Part shown: positions 45,044 to 56,780 of the stretch, one piece after another
How the letters are laid out: each line of letters starts with the position of its first letter
Numbering within the stretch: position 1 is the stretch's first letter
Assembly: GCA_004764695.1 (NCBI GenBank)
Contig: SMSO01000032.1
Coordinates: 642,501 to 706,500 of the forward strand
Length of the DNA: 64,000 nucleotides
From: Schizochytrium sp. TIO01
Lineage: Eukaryota; Sar; Bigyra; Thraustochytrida; Thraustochytriidae
Reading direction: 5' to 3'
Notes under the pieces: generated by a model
Told to the model about the DNA's origin: nothing
Database searches by the model: none
What the model saw: only the letters and a program-made list of their open reading frames with translations
Made by a program: the position numbers and the translations under genes

Positions 45044-46711
45044 GATTTCCGTGCTTTCGTACAAAGTCAGACTCCTGGTGTTCCTGCAAACCTCAGGCCT
45101 TTTCAAGACCCGTATTCAGCTTCAAGTATTCGAGTTCCTGAACGGAGCCCGCCGCGAAGTCCGTCGTGAACAGTTTTGCGATCTCTGGCCACAGAGATGA
45201 ATTGCTCATGTATCACGAGAATCAATCCATCGATCACCTGCCACCCACCGCCTATGAATTATAAGGTACCCTCTTAATCTCTCCTCCCTGCAAAGTTAGA
45301 TAGGTGGATAGGTGCTAGGTAGTCGGTAGTTGGTAGTATTATAGCATCTCTCACAATGCAAGCTTAGTTCTTTCTAAGTAAACTTTAAGAAGCTCACTGG
45401 TGGCGTCGCGAAGGAAGGTTGAGAAATCCACTGAGAGCGCGGTTTTCGTGGCGATGTATGCAGATAGCGGGAAGAAGGGAACTCACTCGAGAAGGCAGAT
45501 GTGCCAACCTATGCAGGTTTATTTTCTGCAAAGTATACCTGGTTCCACATCCTTAGGCTAATTTAGTTCTTATGGTGGTTTTTGATGTTGATAAAGAGCA
45601 GTGGGTCTACTACTTTCTTTGAAGCGTGCAAAATATTTTAGGACATCTCAGGTCTTTAATTATTGGTGAAACCCTGTTCGCTAAGGGAATCTCAGACAAT
45701 CAAGAGAAAGTGGGCACATTCGAGGCACGGCTGATCAACGTATACTTTTTTCTAGGATATGCCAGAACGGAAGGTAGCAATCTTGTTTCTAATACATTAC
45801 CCCGCCGTGTCGCACTAAAAAATATATTGCTCATGCGTAATCATAACTTTGTATTGAATAAGAACACCTTCATTGAGGGATGTTACAGCATCAAATGTAG
45901 CCGCATTGGTTAATATTGTTCGGTCATACCTGTTGCGTGCCACAGTGATCGCCATTCAAAGCTTAAATATTGCTGACCTGTAGTGTAAACTATTTAATTG
46001 CGATGCAAGGTTGCATAATAAATTCTCTTTGTAATTATCATAATTCCTGTCCGAGGCTCTATATAGTGCTCTGTTAATGCCTATTGCAGGCCACTAATTG
46101 CTAAAGAAAACTGCTCATTTGTTCAACCAGGACCTAGTTGATATAGAACTACTTGCACACGAAGGCTTTGACACGAACTAACGCCATGTTGTCCACAAAT
46201 GTACTTCCTCCTGTGTGTATGCTATTTACAAGAGAAAATGTTCGCCCAACTACAAACCTGCATCGATCACCTGGGAGAAGAAAATGAATTCCTCCAGATT
46301 CACAATATACCACAACAACATCGTCCCTAGCTCAATTTCCTCGCTTCTCAGCAGCTCCTTTATCCCAAGTCAATTAGGCCTGTATTCCAAATCGATTCCT
46401 AAATTTCCATCTCGCCGCCACTAATCATTCGCATATCAGCTTGCGTCCTAAATTCGTCAGTGTCCAGAATTAGCTTCCCACTATAAAAAATACGCCTTTC
46501 AGCTAGGACTAGTAGTACATATCACTATCGCTACATGATAGCATTCATTTCTTTTGTAGGAATAGTCGGTACTGTTAACTACGAACATACTACCCTTACG
46601 GGTGCTACGAATTTATTTGATAATACGCGAAGTAGAACGAAATCGCAGAGCGCAAGTATAAGGTACTGCGAGCGCCGTCCACGTTGCTAGCGCACAGGAC
46701 CCGCGGCAGCC
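45044..46711. other. divergent intergenic region
   Basis: This region should contain the promoters of the PA28 gene (leftward) and the START-like gene (rightward). It is AT-rich, with a run of AGGT-like words near 45298-45335 (ATAGGTGGATAGGTGCTAGG). I find no RNA gene or open frame that I would support. Confidence 0.5.
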
Positions 46712-48520
46712 ATGCAGGGCCGCTCTAGCGCCCTGAGTGAGTCCTCTGGTTCGTCTTCGTCGTTGGCTCCGGGCACGCGAAAACGTGGCCGCCATGAGGG
46801 CATTTCTGGTCCAGAAGAGCACAACGAGGGCTATTCACGAGACCAAGGGTATCCTCGAGAACCAAGAGCTAAGCCGAGTGGAGATCGCTGCGGGGTTAAT
46901 AATAAACTCAACAATCGCGATGGTAATTTTGGTGTCGACACTCTTCATCAAGGCGAGGAAAGTCTCAACAACATCCCCACGTCTCAAAAGTTCTCAAGTT
47001 GGCACCACAATAAATCTAGTATAGGTTTAAATGCACCTACTGCGTATGATTCTGCAGAGTTTGGAAATGCGCAAGCTGCTGGGAATTTAGGTTTGGAAAG
47101 TGAAATGTATCCTTTTGCGATGAGTGCTGGAGCTGGTGAAGGTCGCTATCCTGAACAAGGTCACCAGAAGCTTCAAGCAGATGTATGGCCGGCGGAAAGA
47201 TCTGCGGATGAGCATGCGTCAAGCTACGTCAGCAGCGGGAATAGCTCAACTGTAGTGGGAACTCATGAGGAAGAAGACGAGGCAGATGATATTGGTCGCG
47301 AAGTAGGAGAGCTAAGGGTTCGAAATGAACAGCTGCTTCGAGAGAGGGAGGCTTTTCTCGAGCGAATTCGAAATCTAGAGGCAGCAATGAGAAAAGGCCT
47401 TGAAAGCGATGCTTCTTTACAAGCCGACCTTCAGGAGAATAACAATTTGCGTGAGCAAGTGGGCGCACATCGTGAATTTATGCAACGTTTCATGAAAATG
47501 CTTAATCAGCCACCTTCGGAAAATAGTGCACGTCGCAAGATCTACGAAGAGGGAGCAGAAAGTGCAACCAATATTTTGTTAAGCATGCTCGCAGAAAGTC
47601 AACAGCAAGGTTGGACACCAACGAAGATGGCTAAAGGATTTCGCCCCGTTGATCCTAGTTTTGAGCTACGATATACTGAGTCTGCACAACTGTTTGGGTC
47701 AGAAGTGGGAGGAAAACGCTTTCAGCTTCGTGTTGATTACAGTTTTGATGGTCTTAGTATTGAAGAGGTTATTGATCATGTCAGGATTGTGCTATGCACA
47801 CAGCATGGAAAAGATTGGTACACAAAAATCGGCTCTGATAGTCGCAAACGGGTGCAGATTCGTGAGTTGCCCAATGAAAGCAGCACTGAAAATGTTCAAC
47901 TTTATCACCATTTAAAGCGCTACGCTCCTCCTGAGAAAGATCGAGATGTTGTGTTCCTCTATCACGTGCGCAAATCTACTATGACGCGATCGACTTTGGC
48001 GCCTCCAATGCATGAGGTGAAGAAACGTGATGAAGAGCATCCTGGAGAATTTGTGTTCGAACGGCCGGCTCTTTGCCAGCCCCGAAAACGTGGTAGACCG
48101 TTAGGTTCAAAGGCCAGCAAAAACAGGTCATGGACTTTTGGTGAGACCGACGTGCATTTGGTGGTGCGTATGTCTACTTCGCTCCTTGCAGGTGCGTCGC
48201 GTTCTGAGGATGCCAAACGTATCACTTCGCCTGTCATTCACGGTGCGCTAGTTTTTAGTGATGAAACAGTCACAGAGGATGGCGAAACCAGTAACGATGG
48301 ATCTACACGTACAAGAATGGTTTTCCTTGGCTCTGTTCCTCAAGAATTCCTTGAAGAGGAGGAATTTGGTTCACGTGAGTCCATGGTAGGCCCCGACGAA
48401 GTACTCACCAAGCCGTTTTCAGCTTATCTATCTGATTTTTTACTAAGTGCCATGGCTGGAAAGCCGGGTGATCCACCTCCTCGTCCGAATGTATCAAAAA
48501 GGAAGGCTTCGCGAAAGTAA
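46712..48520 (+). CDS. coiled-coil plus START-like domain protein
   Basis: A 602-codon single frame. Residues 1-190 are Ser/Gly/Asn-rich and disordered. Residues ~190-265 form a coiled coil (VGELRVRNEQLLREREAFLE, then LQENNNLREQV). No clear basic region precedes it, so a bZIP call is not justified. Residues ~310-590 contain RVDYSFDGLSIEEVIDHVRI, LYHHLKRYAPPEKDRDVVF and a late YLSDFLLSAMAG helix. This layout resembles the START-like lipid-binding folds that stramenopiles often attach to coiled coils or bZIPs. An AT-hook-like QPRKRGRPLGSK at ~456, inside a loop, suggests a nuclear location or DNA contact. A lipid-responsive nuclear regulator is a guess. Confidence 0.6.
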   Translation: MQGRSSALSESSGSSSSLAPGTRKRGRHEGISGPEEHNEGYSRDQGYPREPRAKPSGDRCGVNNKLNNRDGNFGVDTLHQGEESLNNIPTSQKFSSWHHNKSSIGLNAPTAYDSAEFGNAQAAGNLGLESEMYPFAMSAGAGEGRYPEQGHQKLQADVWPAERSADEHASSYVSSGNSSTVVGTHEEEDEADDIGREVGELRVRNEQLLREREAFLERIRNLEAAMRKGLESDASLQADLQENNNLREQVGAHREFMQRFMKMLNQPPSENSARRKIYEEGAESATNILLSMLAESQQQGWTPTKMAKGFRPVDPSFELRYTESAQLFGSEVGGKRFQLRVDYSFDGLSIEEVIDHVRIVLCTQHGKDWYTKIGSDSRKRVQIRELPNESSTENVQLYHHLKRYAPPEKDRDVVFLYHVRKSTMTRSTLAPPMHEVKKRDEEHPGEFVFERPALCQPRKRGRPLGSKASKNRSWTFGETDVHLVVRMSTSLLAGASRSEDAKRITSPVIHGALVFSDETVTEDGETSNDGSTRTRMVFLGSVPQEFLEEEEFGSRESMVGPDEVLTKPFSAYLSDFLLSAMAGKPGDPPPRPNVSKRKASRK

Positions 48521-50199
48521 CAGTATATTGGCCTAACATTCGATCTGGCTGTCCTGTTGTACAACTTAATTTCTAACTCTTTCCGTTCTTGCGATTTCAC
48601 TGGAAGGGGGTGGTGCTTGCTCTATTGTAGCACTTTGAAGTATACTCTGCGTTGCTGTCCACATGCATATGTAAAATCACCTTTTTTAAATAGCCGCTGC
48701 TGCTGCAGCAGCAGCACCAGTAGGCTGGCTCAATTTTATTACTCTGCATTGAATGGATTGTACATGTATGAATTAGTATGAGGTAAATTGTAATGGACAT
48801 TAAAAAGTTAAATGAGTCAGCATATTATTATTGTCTCTAATCGTAGATAGAAAAAACAAACTTTCCCAGATGGCAGCCATTATAGTTTGCTTATCAGGAA
48901 GTAATTTCATAGTACTCTGGACTTTGTATATCTTACGACCTCCAGGTCATTCGGGATCATGGAACAATCTTTGCTATTGATGATGGGGTTGTAGCAGACA
49001 CCGAATATGTTGACTGTTACAAATCTGCCTTTTGTCCCAGGTACCTGTGGAGGACTGCTTTCGGTTCTCGATGAAAAGTTTTACAGTAGATTCCACCCAT
49101 CACTCTTAAAGGCGAGGCCTTAGTATTTCAACGTTTCCCTAGCTATGGCTTTGATATATTAACTTCGCCAGTACCGCTGTGATGCAGGTGCAACAAAGCT
49201 TGTGAATGGAGCAAAGGTAGAATTTATCGTTGTTCATAAATGTACAGAGAATGCTAGATAAATAGCCTGTTGAACCATTCAATGAAAATTGTCCAATTGA
49301 ACTGAACTTCCTAGCTAGAGATCAAACAAAATCCAAGTTCTTTCCATCTGTCTGAGCTAGGGATGCAAATGAACTTTAGTACATTCAAGTGGCAATATGT
49401 AAGAACCATTCAGATTTTGCGAGTAACCCACATTGTTTGCAACAACATGAAATTCTTTCTTGGGCGCTGAGAATCAAACCAAATCAATCCCACTTTCAAT
49501 TACTAACATAGGCTATATATGCTCCATAAGCATCCTTCAAAAGAATATGTTATGTTAGGCACCCAGTAGTCCTGATTTTGATCTGTGAAACGTGTATGAC
49601 AGAAAATACCATGTTATAGGATGCTAAATCTGGCTAGTAGTAATCTTGTAAAAACACTTCACGCCTTGAAACGTCTTCACCTTCATCTATTGACTATCGC
49701 TGCTCTTCTTATTCCCCGCACTGGCCCCGAATCCCTTTTCTTGTAAAAAATTTTAATACTTAATGTATATATTTTGCTACTATCAGACACAGTGATCGCA
49801 TCTCTGCACACCTTCTTAGGTGATCTCTGACTGCGAGCTGTGCACGTGCTTTCTCGTGTTAGACACAAGGACTGCAAATCAGCTTGCTGGTCTAGACAAG
49901 GTGCCCGAGGCTTGGCGCTGCTTATCAAGCGCTGGAGCACCCACCGAAGCTGCCACTAACATTTACGTTGCTCTTGCGAGCGCGAGGCAGTCCTTTTCAA
50001 GTTTCGGCAGCAGCTAGTGTTGCCGGATTAGACTGTCGCAACGACATCCAAACTGGCAAGAACGAAAGTAGGAAAAGAGGCAATATTTGTGTAAATACTT
50101 TCGTTTCAAAGTATTTGCACAAAGTATACTTTCTAGGCTCACGCACTATAGCTTGCAAGCAAACCTCGAAATTGACAAAGCTTTCATCATCTTAGAGCT
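48521..50199. other. intergenic gap between tandem plus-strand genes
   Basis: AT-rich spacer. A perfect 20-bp palindrome made of GCTGCT and AGCAGC words lies at 48696-48715, ~180 bp after the preceding stop. No open frame or RNA gene stands out. Confidence 0.55.
48696..48715. repeat. perfect 20-bp CTG/CAG palindrome
   Basis: GCTGCTGCTG and its exact reverse complement CAGCAGCAGC abut without a loop. It probably lies in the 3' UTR of the START-like gene and would fold as an RNA hairpin. It may be a microsatellite that inverted. Confidence 0.8.
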
Positions 50200-53184
50200 A
50201 TGAAAAGACTCTCACGGCGCCTTTCGAGGCTGCGACCTTCCTCGAGTTTGCTTTCGTCGCGGTCACTTAGCTCGGTCTCATCAGTCCAAAGCGAGAGGAG
50301 AAAGAGCCAAGAGAAGGCCAAACCTTGGATAGAAGGTAATAGTGACGATGAAAGCGAAGAGTGCGTACATCTTGCTGAGCAAGTTCTCGAGGATGACGAA
50401 CCCAACAAGCAAACGGACCGTGGCAGAAGCGAAGACACGGATGAAGAAAAGGCTCGATTACAGGCGCGAATTCGTGTAGAAGAACTGGTGATGCAGTCTG
50501 AAGACGAGCCGTGGCGTGTATGGGCTACTTTGTGGGAAGCAATCTCACAAGGTGCAGAACATCTTGTGAACCAGATTCTTGAACATCCAATTTTACACGA
50601 CCTAGTCCTGCAGTTGCATGAAGAGCAACAGGAACAGGAGAAACTTCAAGAGAATGACCTAAATGAGTATGGCAGACACGATGATGAAGGGTATGTACCA
50701 GAGGCTGACTCAAAGTTACAACGTTATCGTAATTACTCAAGATCAAGTCGTCGTATTGCCATGAGAGCTGCGTCGAGGCGGTACCAATCAGCGAGATTAC
50801 TTCGAAAGATTGACAACCTCGAAGGAGATCAATTAAGTGACAGTAGTGATGACGAAGGTGTAAGTGATGATGAGAGCGTTGAGGATCCAGAGATGCGGAA
50901 CAGTGGGCTAAAGAGCAAAAGGAATTTGGGCACTGCACCCTTGCTTGTTCGTATGGAAAAGGTGAGCCACCTCTCGGTAAACAATGGATATAGTGAAAAG
51001 CTCAAGACTGGATACTTTGTAACCATCACGGTAGAGCGCACTCTTTCTACAGCAAACACAGAAACCATTTGGTCTGCAGATGGATTTGTCGAATTCGATA
51101 TGGATATGGATCTTGGCCAGGTTGTACCTTCTGATCAACTCATTCTCGAAGTGTATGCTCGGTACTTTGGGAGGTTGCAGGAAGGAATCATTGTAAGCTT
51201 GGGCGTGTGCCGGGTGTGTCTTGCAGATATGGTGCGCGAATCAGTACGCGTGGCTGGTAAGCATGCCGATTCTATAAGTACAGCAACTATCTGGATACGT
51301 GACAAAGAAACTGATATCGTTGTGTTCGATGAGAAAATGCAAGAGCCAACTCGTGTGCAAATTAGTTTAAATTACCTGAGTTTGCTGCAGGGGGAGTGCG
51401 GCTTCCCAGAACCTCGTTCACTCAGTGGTCCCCATGGCGGACCGGCTGCCAATCTAGACGATGGCTTATCGAGAGATGATTTTAACATTCCTTCGGACGA
51501 CAGGTATGAGAAACATGTTTTTGTTGTTACACGAGGTACACGAGGTGACGTGCAGCCTTTCATTGCTCTTGCGCGAGGACTTGCAGAGCAGTGCAATTTT
51601 TTGGTTACAATCTGCACCGAAGATCGCTACCGGCCTCTTATTGAGAGGTATAGCAAAGTCAGGCGAGGAGCAATTCAGTTTCGTACAAGTGGCGGAGATA
51701 CAGAGAAGCGGATTAGCACAGGGGTGGCACGCTGGGCGTTACGACAAAATTCAATGCTGCTTCAATTAGCAATGTTGGGACATTCAGAACGTGAATTCTT
51801 CGATAGCGAACCAATGTTTTACTATTGGTGCCGATCACTAAGGCCAGATGTTATTCTCTTTGGCTTCACGACAACGCACATTGCTATGATTCTTTCAGAG
51901 AGCTTAGAGATCCCTCTAATCGGTTTTCTTCTGCAGCCTACAGTGATTCCAAGCAAACAGTATCCTGCGATCGCTTTACTTGATAACGAAGCAAATCCAG
52001 TAGTCTCACATATAGTTTACGAAAGAATCAAAGTGATTATGGAAAATAATCCTTTCGACTTCAATACTGCTTTGAATACGATGCGGCGAGGGCGGGGCTT
52101 GGAGCCATTCAGCCATCGCGTGAACGATCATTGCTTGATTGTATCTCAAAATATTCCTGTCATCGTGCCCATCAATGAGGTTGCATTTGGAGGAAAACCT
52201 CAAGAATGGCATTCTAATGCTGCCTTGACGGACTTTATCTTTTTACGCAGCGGTGCAATGCCAGACTTGGCACCCAAAATGACAAGCTTTCTTATGGACG
52301 TAAAACACGCAGGTGATCATGTGGTTGTTATGGCATTTAGCAGTATGCCTGTAGCTAGAACACAAATCTTAGAACTTGCGATCATGATGATAGAACAATG
52401 TGAAACCCGTCCTCGAGTGATTGCTCTTGTAGGGAACTCGAATGCCTTATGTCCAGATCATGCAGGTGAGCAGCAGATAAATAACCGTACTAGAAATGTT
52501 GAAGAACATGCCATGGATCTCATTTGTGAAGGTCGACTCTTAGTGGAAGCTGGAGCCCCATTTAGTAAATTATTTCCCCAGGTAGATTGTATAATTGCTC
52601 ATGGGGGGCTTGGTACAACAGGCGAGATTCTCAGAGCAGCAAAGCCTTGCTTAACTACCGGTGTGTTAATCATGGACCAACGATTTTGGGGAAGGCGAAT
52701 CTACGAGTTGGGCTGTGGCCCTCCTCCAATCCATGTTGAAGATCTTGAATCAGTATTGGTCGATTACGTTGATACATGCTTAGTTTCAGATTCAGCATAT
52801 GCTACTCGTGCTAAAGAAGTTGCTCAGCAGATGGATTTGAATGTAGGTGATGGAGTTGACATCAATGTGCAAGCTTTTGCACATCTACTGGAGCTTGCCT
52901 CTTCTGCGAAGAGTCATCGAGAGAGCATCATGCGTTCGTCTCGTAGTCTCTTTTCTGCAGTAGTAAACGATACAAGGCGTGCGCTTGGTTCAGACGTAGC
53001 CTACGTACGAGGCCTTATCACGTCCATGGCTGTTGAAAATGCAAAGCAAATGCAAACTATGGCTAGTGATCTGGTATCATCTCATTCGTCAAGTTCCCAA
53101 GCCTCCACGTCCGAAGTAGACAAACTGAGCAACCCCAGTATAGAGGATGAGGAGGATCATAATGGTCTTCGACGGGGTTGTTGA
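50200..53184 (+). CDS. sterol 3-beta-glucosyltransferase-like GT-B enzyme with N-terminal C2-like domain
   Basis: A 994-codon single frame; an in-frame TGA lies just upstream of the first ATG. Residues 1-240 are charged and partly acidic (SDSSDDEGVSDDES). Residues ~246-398 look like a C2-type beta-sandwich ending VQISLNYLSLL. Residues ~438-900 are a GT1/GT28-type glycosyltransferase: VTRGTRGDVQPFIALARGLA at the start of the N-domain, and IIAHGGLGTTGEILRAAKP plus MDQRFWGRRIYELGCGPPPI in the C-domain. These are the UDP-sugar and acceptor signatures of the UGT80/ATG26 sterol glucosyltransferase family. The reaction expected is transfer of glucose from UDP-glucose to a membrane sterol. The C2-like module would replace the GRAM/PH membrane-targeting part of fungal ATG26. 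The acceptor is not proven by sequence. Confidence 0.8.
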   Translation: MKRLSRRLSRLRPSSSLLSSRSLSSVSSVQSERRKSQEKAKPWIEGNSDDESEECVHLAEQVLEDDEPNKQTDRGRSEDTDEEKARLQARIRVEELVMQSEDEPWRVWATLWEAISQGAEHLVNQILEHPILHDLVLQLHEEQQEQEKLQENDLNEYGRHDDEGYVPEADSKLQRYRNYSRSSRRIAMRAASRRYQSARLLRKIDNLEGDQLSDSSDDEGVSDDESVEDPEMRNSGLKSKRNLGTAPLLVRMEKVSHLSVNNGYSEKLKTGYFVTITVERTLSTANTETIWSADGFVEFDMDMDLGQVVPSDQLILEVYARYFGRLQEGIIVSLGVCRVCLADMVRESVRVAGKHADSISTATIWIRDKETDIVVFDEKMQEPTRVQISLNYLSLLQGECGFPEPRSLSGPHGGPAANLDDGLSRDDFNIPSDDRYEKHVFVVTRGTRGDVQPFIALARGLAEQCNFLVTICTEDRYRPLIERYSKVRRGAIQFRTSGGDTEKRISTGVARWALRQNSMLLQLAMLGHSEREFFDSEPMFYYWCRSLRPDVILFGFTTTHIAMILSESLEIPLIGFLLQPTVIPSKQYPAIALLDNEANPVVSHIVYERIKVIMENNPFDFNTALNTMRRGRGLEPFSHRVNDHCLIVSQNIPVIVPINEVAFGGKPQEWHSNAALTDFIFLRSGAMPDLAPKMTSFLMDVKHAGDHVVVMAFSSMPVARTQILELAIMMIEQCETRPRVIALVGNSNALCPDHAGEQQINNRTRNVEEHAMDLICEGRLLVEAGAPFSKLFPQVDCIIAHGGLGTTGEILRAAKPCLTTGVLIMDQRFWGRRIYELGCGPPPIHVEDLESVLVDYVDTCLVSDSAYATRAKEVAQQMDLNVGDGVDINVQAFAHLLELASSAKSHRESIMRSSRSLFSAVVNDTRRALGSDVAYVRGLITSMAVENAKQMQTMASDLVSSHSSSSQASTSEVDKLSNPSIEDEEDHNGLRRGC

Positions 53185-56100
53185 CTCCAAATGTAAATTC
53201 CAATACTTCAATGTTAAGCTTGGTGGACAACAGATTGATAGCATAAACACCTTGCCGGGAAATGTGTTCTGTTTAGGTAGATGTTGATTGGCAAGGTAAG
53301 GCAAGATGCTTGAAGTCTTGACGAAAACATAGAAAGGCGTTGCAAACTTACGTTTTAAGAGATAGCCACCTGCTGAGCTTTAAAGTAAATTAAAGTGTAT
53401 TTATCTGTAATACAAAGAAAGATAGGAGAATTAATATCCTTAACCATGAATTCCCACGCATTCTGTCTAAATGCTTTTAACTCTTGATGCCTTGGCAACT
53501 CAATCACAGATCCGGTTGTCTAGTTCTTAAGATATACAAATCTTGAATTTTTAGGACTTACGACAGTGTTCTAAGTATTATAGCAATGCCTCATTTTTAT
53601 TCGATTGGTGATTTCAATACTGCTCATGCGCACAACATCAGTTATGAAACTATAGCCAAGTGTTCAACATAGGTTTCTGTGAGTGGCCTCTTGTATGCTT
53701 ATGGCTCTGAACGTCATAATCAATATTCGTAATTTTTAGCTTCCAGATGTAGACGCAAGCATTGTCTCTCCATATGTCGAATGGGTGAATATAGCCAGCT
53801 AGAATATAAGCTAGAAAGATGAAGGCAAACATGTTTTTTAAAGACATATAAATAAACTATGGTCGATCAGCTCGGAACTGGATTCCAAAGTGGGATTCTT
53901 CATGTTGTTATGTAGACATTGAGCCTGACTTTATCTGTATGCCAAATGATTGAAGAGGTGAGGATCACTCGCCTGCATTAAATTATATTCCATATTTCAC
54001 CATCCTTCATCTGTTTGATGTATCTGTACCCTTTTAGCTGTCGAAGTCCTTGGTTTCACAACCTCGCATTTGTTTGACTGGTCCTAACCTTATACGCGAG
54101 ATCTCAGCATTAAAGAACTTACGCTGACATGCCGAGCAATCCAGCAAAATTGTATCCACAAATCCCTTCGATTGAGAATTTTAGCATTACAACCGTCGAA
54201 AGGCATTGTATCCCCAAACTTCTGATCACATTTCGTCTTCAAACTCATGTAGAAAGTGTGCTAGGTAATTGAGTCTACATTAAGCAATACCTAAAGTAGA
54301 TAAGCGGGAGGTTGACATAGTTAATGTTTATGAGCTAGCGATCTGCGGACTTAAAAACTGAATTTATGAAATCATAATCTGTAGTAGCTCAAGCCTTGTC
54401 ATGACTTACTAACATCTCAAGCGTTTACATTTTCATGAAATCCTTAACTTCCAGCTCTGATTCCATCCAAAAGAAATACATGCAGTGCTTACGTTTTAAT
54501 ACATCAGCCACTTCAGGCCTTGCTATGTATCAACCGGAGTGCTTTGCTTTCGAGTTCTCTATGTTTATGTGCTCTTGTCTGAGATTCTGCAAAGAATTGC
54601 CAAAAAGCCTTGCTGTATTTCATTCAGTTACCACTTCGATTGCTGCACATAGTAAGCAATAAATTCCAGCTTTATTTCTTGTAATGCAATATAGACAATA
54701 TGAAATACATCAAACATTATTCAATTGAAGGAAGAAAATTGTCCAGTCCTAGTACATTAAATTCGAAAACGTTCAGGTCTGCAATCTCTGCTGAAAGGAA
54801 CTTGTAGATAACTTCTAACTAAAACCTTCGCGAGTATGTGCTGATTTTCTCAGCAGAAAAAGAACTTTGAAATACAACTAGTAGCCTCGAGCGTGTATGA
54901 AAACCTGATTGTCAAAGTCGATGCATACATTTAAAACGACTACCGATGAAAATTACCACTCGCCAACCTGGTATGAGGTATTTCAGAGCGAATATGAAAT
55001 GAATATCCAAAATAAACATAATAAATATTTCTGACTTATTATAAATATACAATTGAGCACCATGCTAGTCAGTCTCCATCTAGCCTGAACGAGCATTTCA
55101 CTACAAAAAGTAAGCTTTAATTTCGCAGGCACAATTGCTTACCGGTATCCAAGTGCAAGTTGACCGAAGGTACTAAAACGATAATTCGAATTAAATGAAA
55201 ATAAATGTAGACTCCCTATTGCTTGGTGAAAGCACTGGTTGACCACATTATGGCATTATATGTGTATGCTTCGACAAGACAAATAGCGATAGTGAATTGT
55301 TGCTCATAGCTATTGTGGGGTTATTCTTAAATATCTCACTCTACGCAGGGTAGGACACCTTTTTGCACTACACGTCGTCAGATAAACATTATGAGGCACT
55401 GTTTAAAAATCCTTTCGGATTGAGGAATATAGTAGTGAGGCTATATCTTGATATAATTAGCAGTTGCTAATACAATAGAGTGGGAAAAACATACTACCTA
55501 GGTTCTTTTGGTTTTCTTCATCAAAGTTCAACATAAGCCAGGCCGCTGTTCCAATCGGAAAACCCATAATTAAAGCCAAGTATTTTGGCAAAGGTTTTTG
55601 AAGCAGAATTTAGGTCAAGGTGAACAAATTTCACATCATTCCGAGTACATTTGAAGGTTCACAAGTTTCGCCTACGTTGATCATATAGTCTCATTTTGCA
55701 CATGACAAGCCGGACAAAAATAAATCTCTGCAATATGTGTTCCTCAGCCTAGATACTCCAGGAGTGCAGTCATTGAGCAAGGAGGTAAAGGCATCTCAAA
55801 AGTTGATTTATTTGGTGAGATCTTACACGTTTCTGAATCGTATAGAGCAAAAGTACAAGTGGAAATTTTCTTAAAGTATTTCCGCATAATCTGCTACGGA
55901 ATTCAATATTGTGCCAATTAAAAGGAACTATGCACTGAGCTTTGAGGTAATGCATTTCACCTGGATTAGGGCCATTGAAATGCAATAAGCTAATCGTAGG
56001 AAAATACCTTAGAGGTTGGTTTTAGAGAGCACGCAAAGAAAGAGTCGTAGCTACGTCTGGATATATAAATTCTCTGGGGTTAGCATTTCGGTATTCACTC

Positions 56101-56780
56101 CAATCGGATAAAGGCTTGAAGAGAAATGCAGAGAGGAATGCGCCTGGTTCATGTGAAGTCTGATGGCAAAACAATTTTATTTCCGGTCCTTGTCTTCATT
56201 ATCTATACGATAGAGTGAGCGTACGGGGGGACAAATAAGTGCATTCTTGTTGACATGTGTGATTTGTTTGATTGGAGCTTTTACCCAAGCTAAAAGATTT
56301 AAATAGGTTGTCTCTGGGTAGTGAAAATATTCTAAGGCACATTTGTATTCAAGGTACCGCACGAGACGAAAAATTGGACTGTCTTTAGAAAATCTCAAGC
56401 ATGATGACTTAAGCAGGGCGATGTTATATCATTTCGCATTAGTTTCCAAGGTATTTCAAATTTCTACAGAATAGATTCATAAAGTGATAACGCTGGCTTG
56501 TGCGAGTGGCGAGTCATCTTGTCGAGGGCGTACGATGATGCGGAAGAAGTTCAACTCGCGAAATAAGCCTGCACGCAAATGCATCGCATAGAATATCTAA
56601 GAAGATATTCCAACAAGACGCGGAGACTGTGTTGCGGAGCCCGGGCATGCGACGGGTTGTCAAGGCTTATAATATATTACGTTTTAGATCGTGCTCAGGT
56701 TGATTAATTCCCTGCGGCTCGGCCGTTAATTTGGCTTGATAGTGAGAATTGCTATGGATTAGAACGGGTGCGGAAATCGA

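Noticed and set aside
45044-45106. A 21-residue N-terminal extension of the PA28 homologue.
   Set aside because: It would need a TTG start. The ATG at 45043 gives a family-typical N-terminus.
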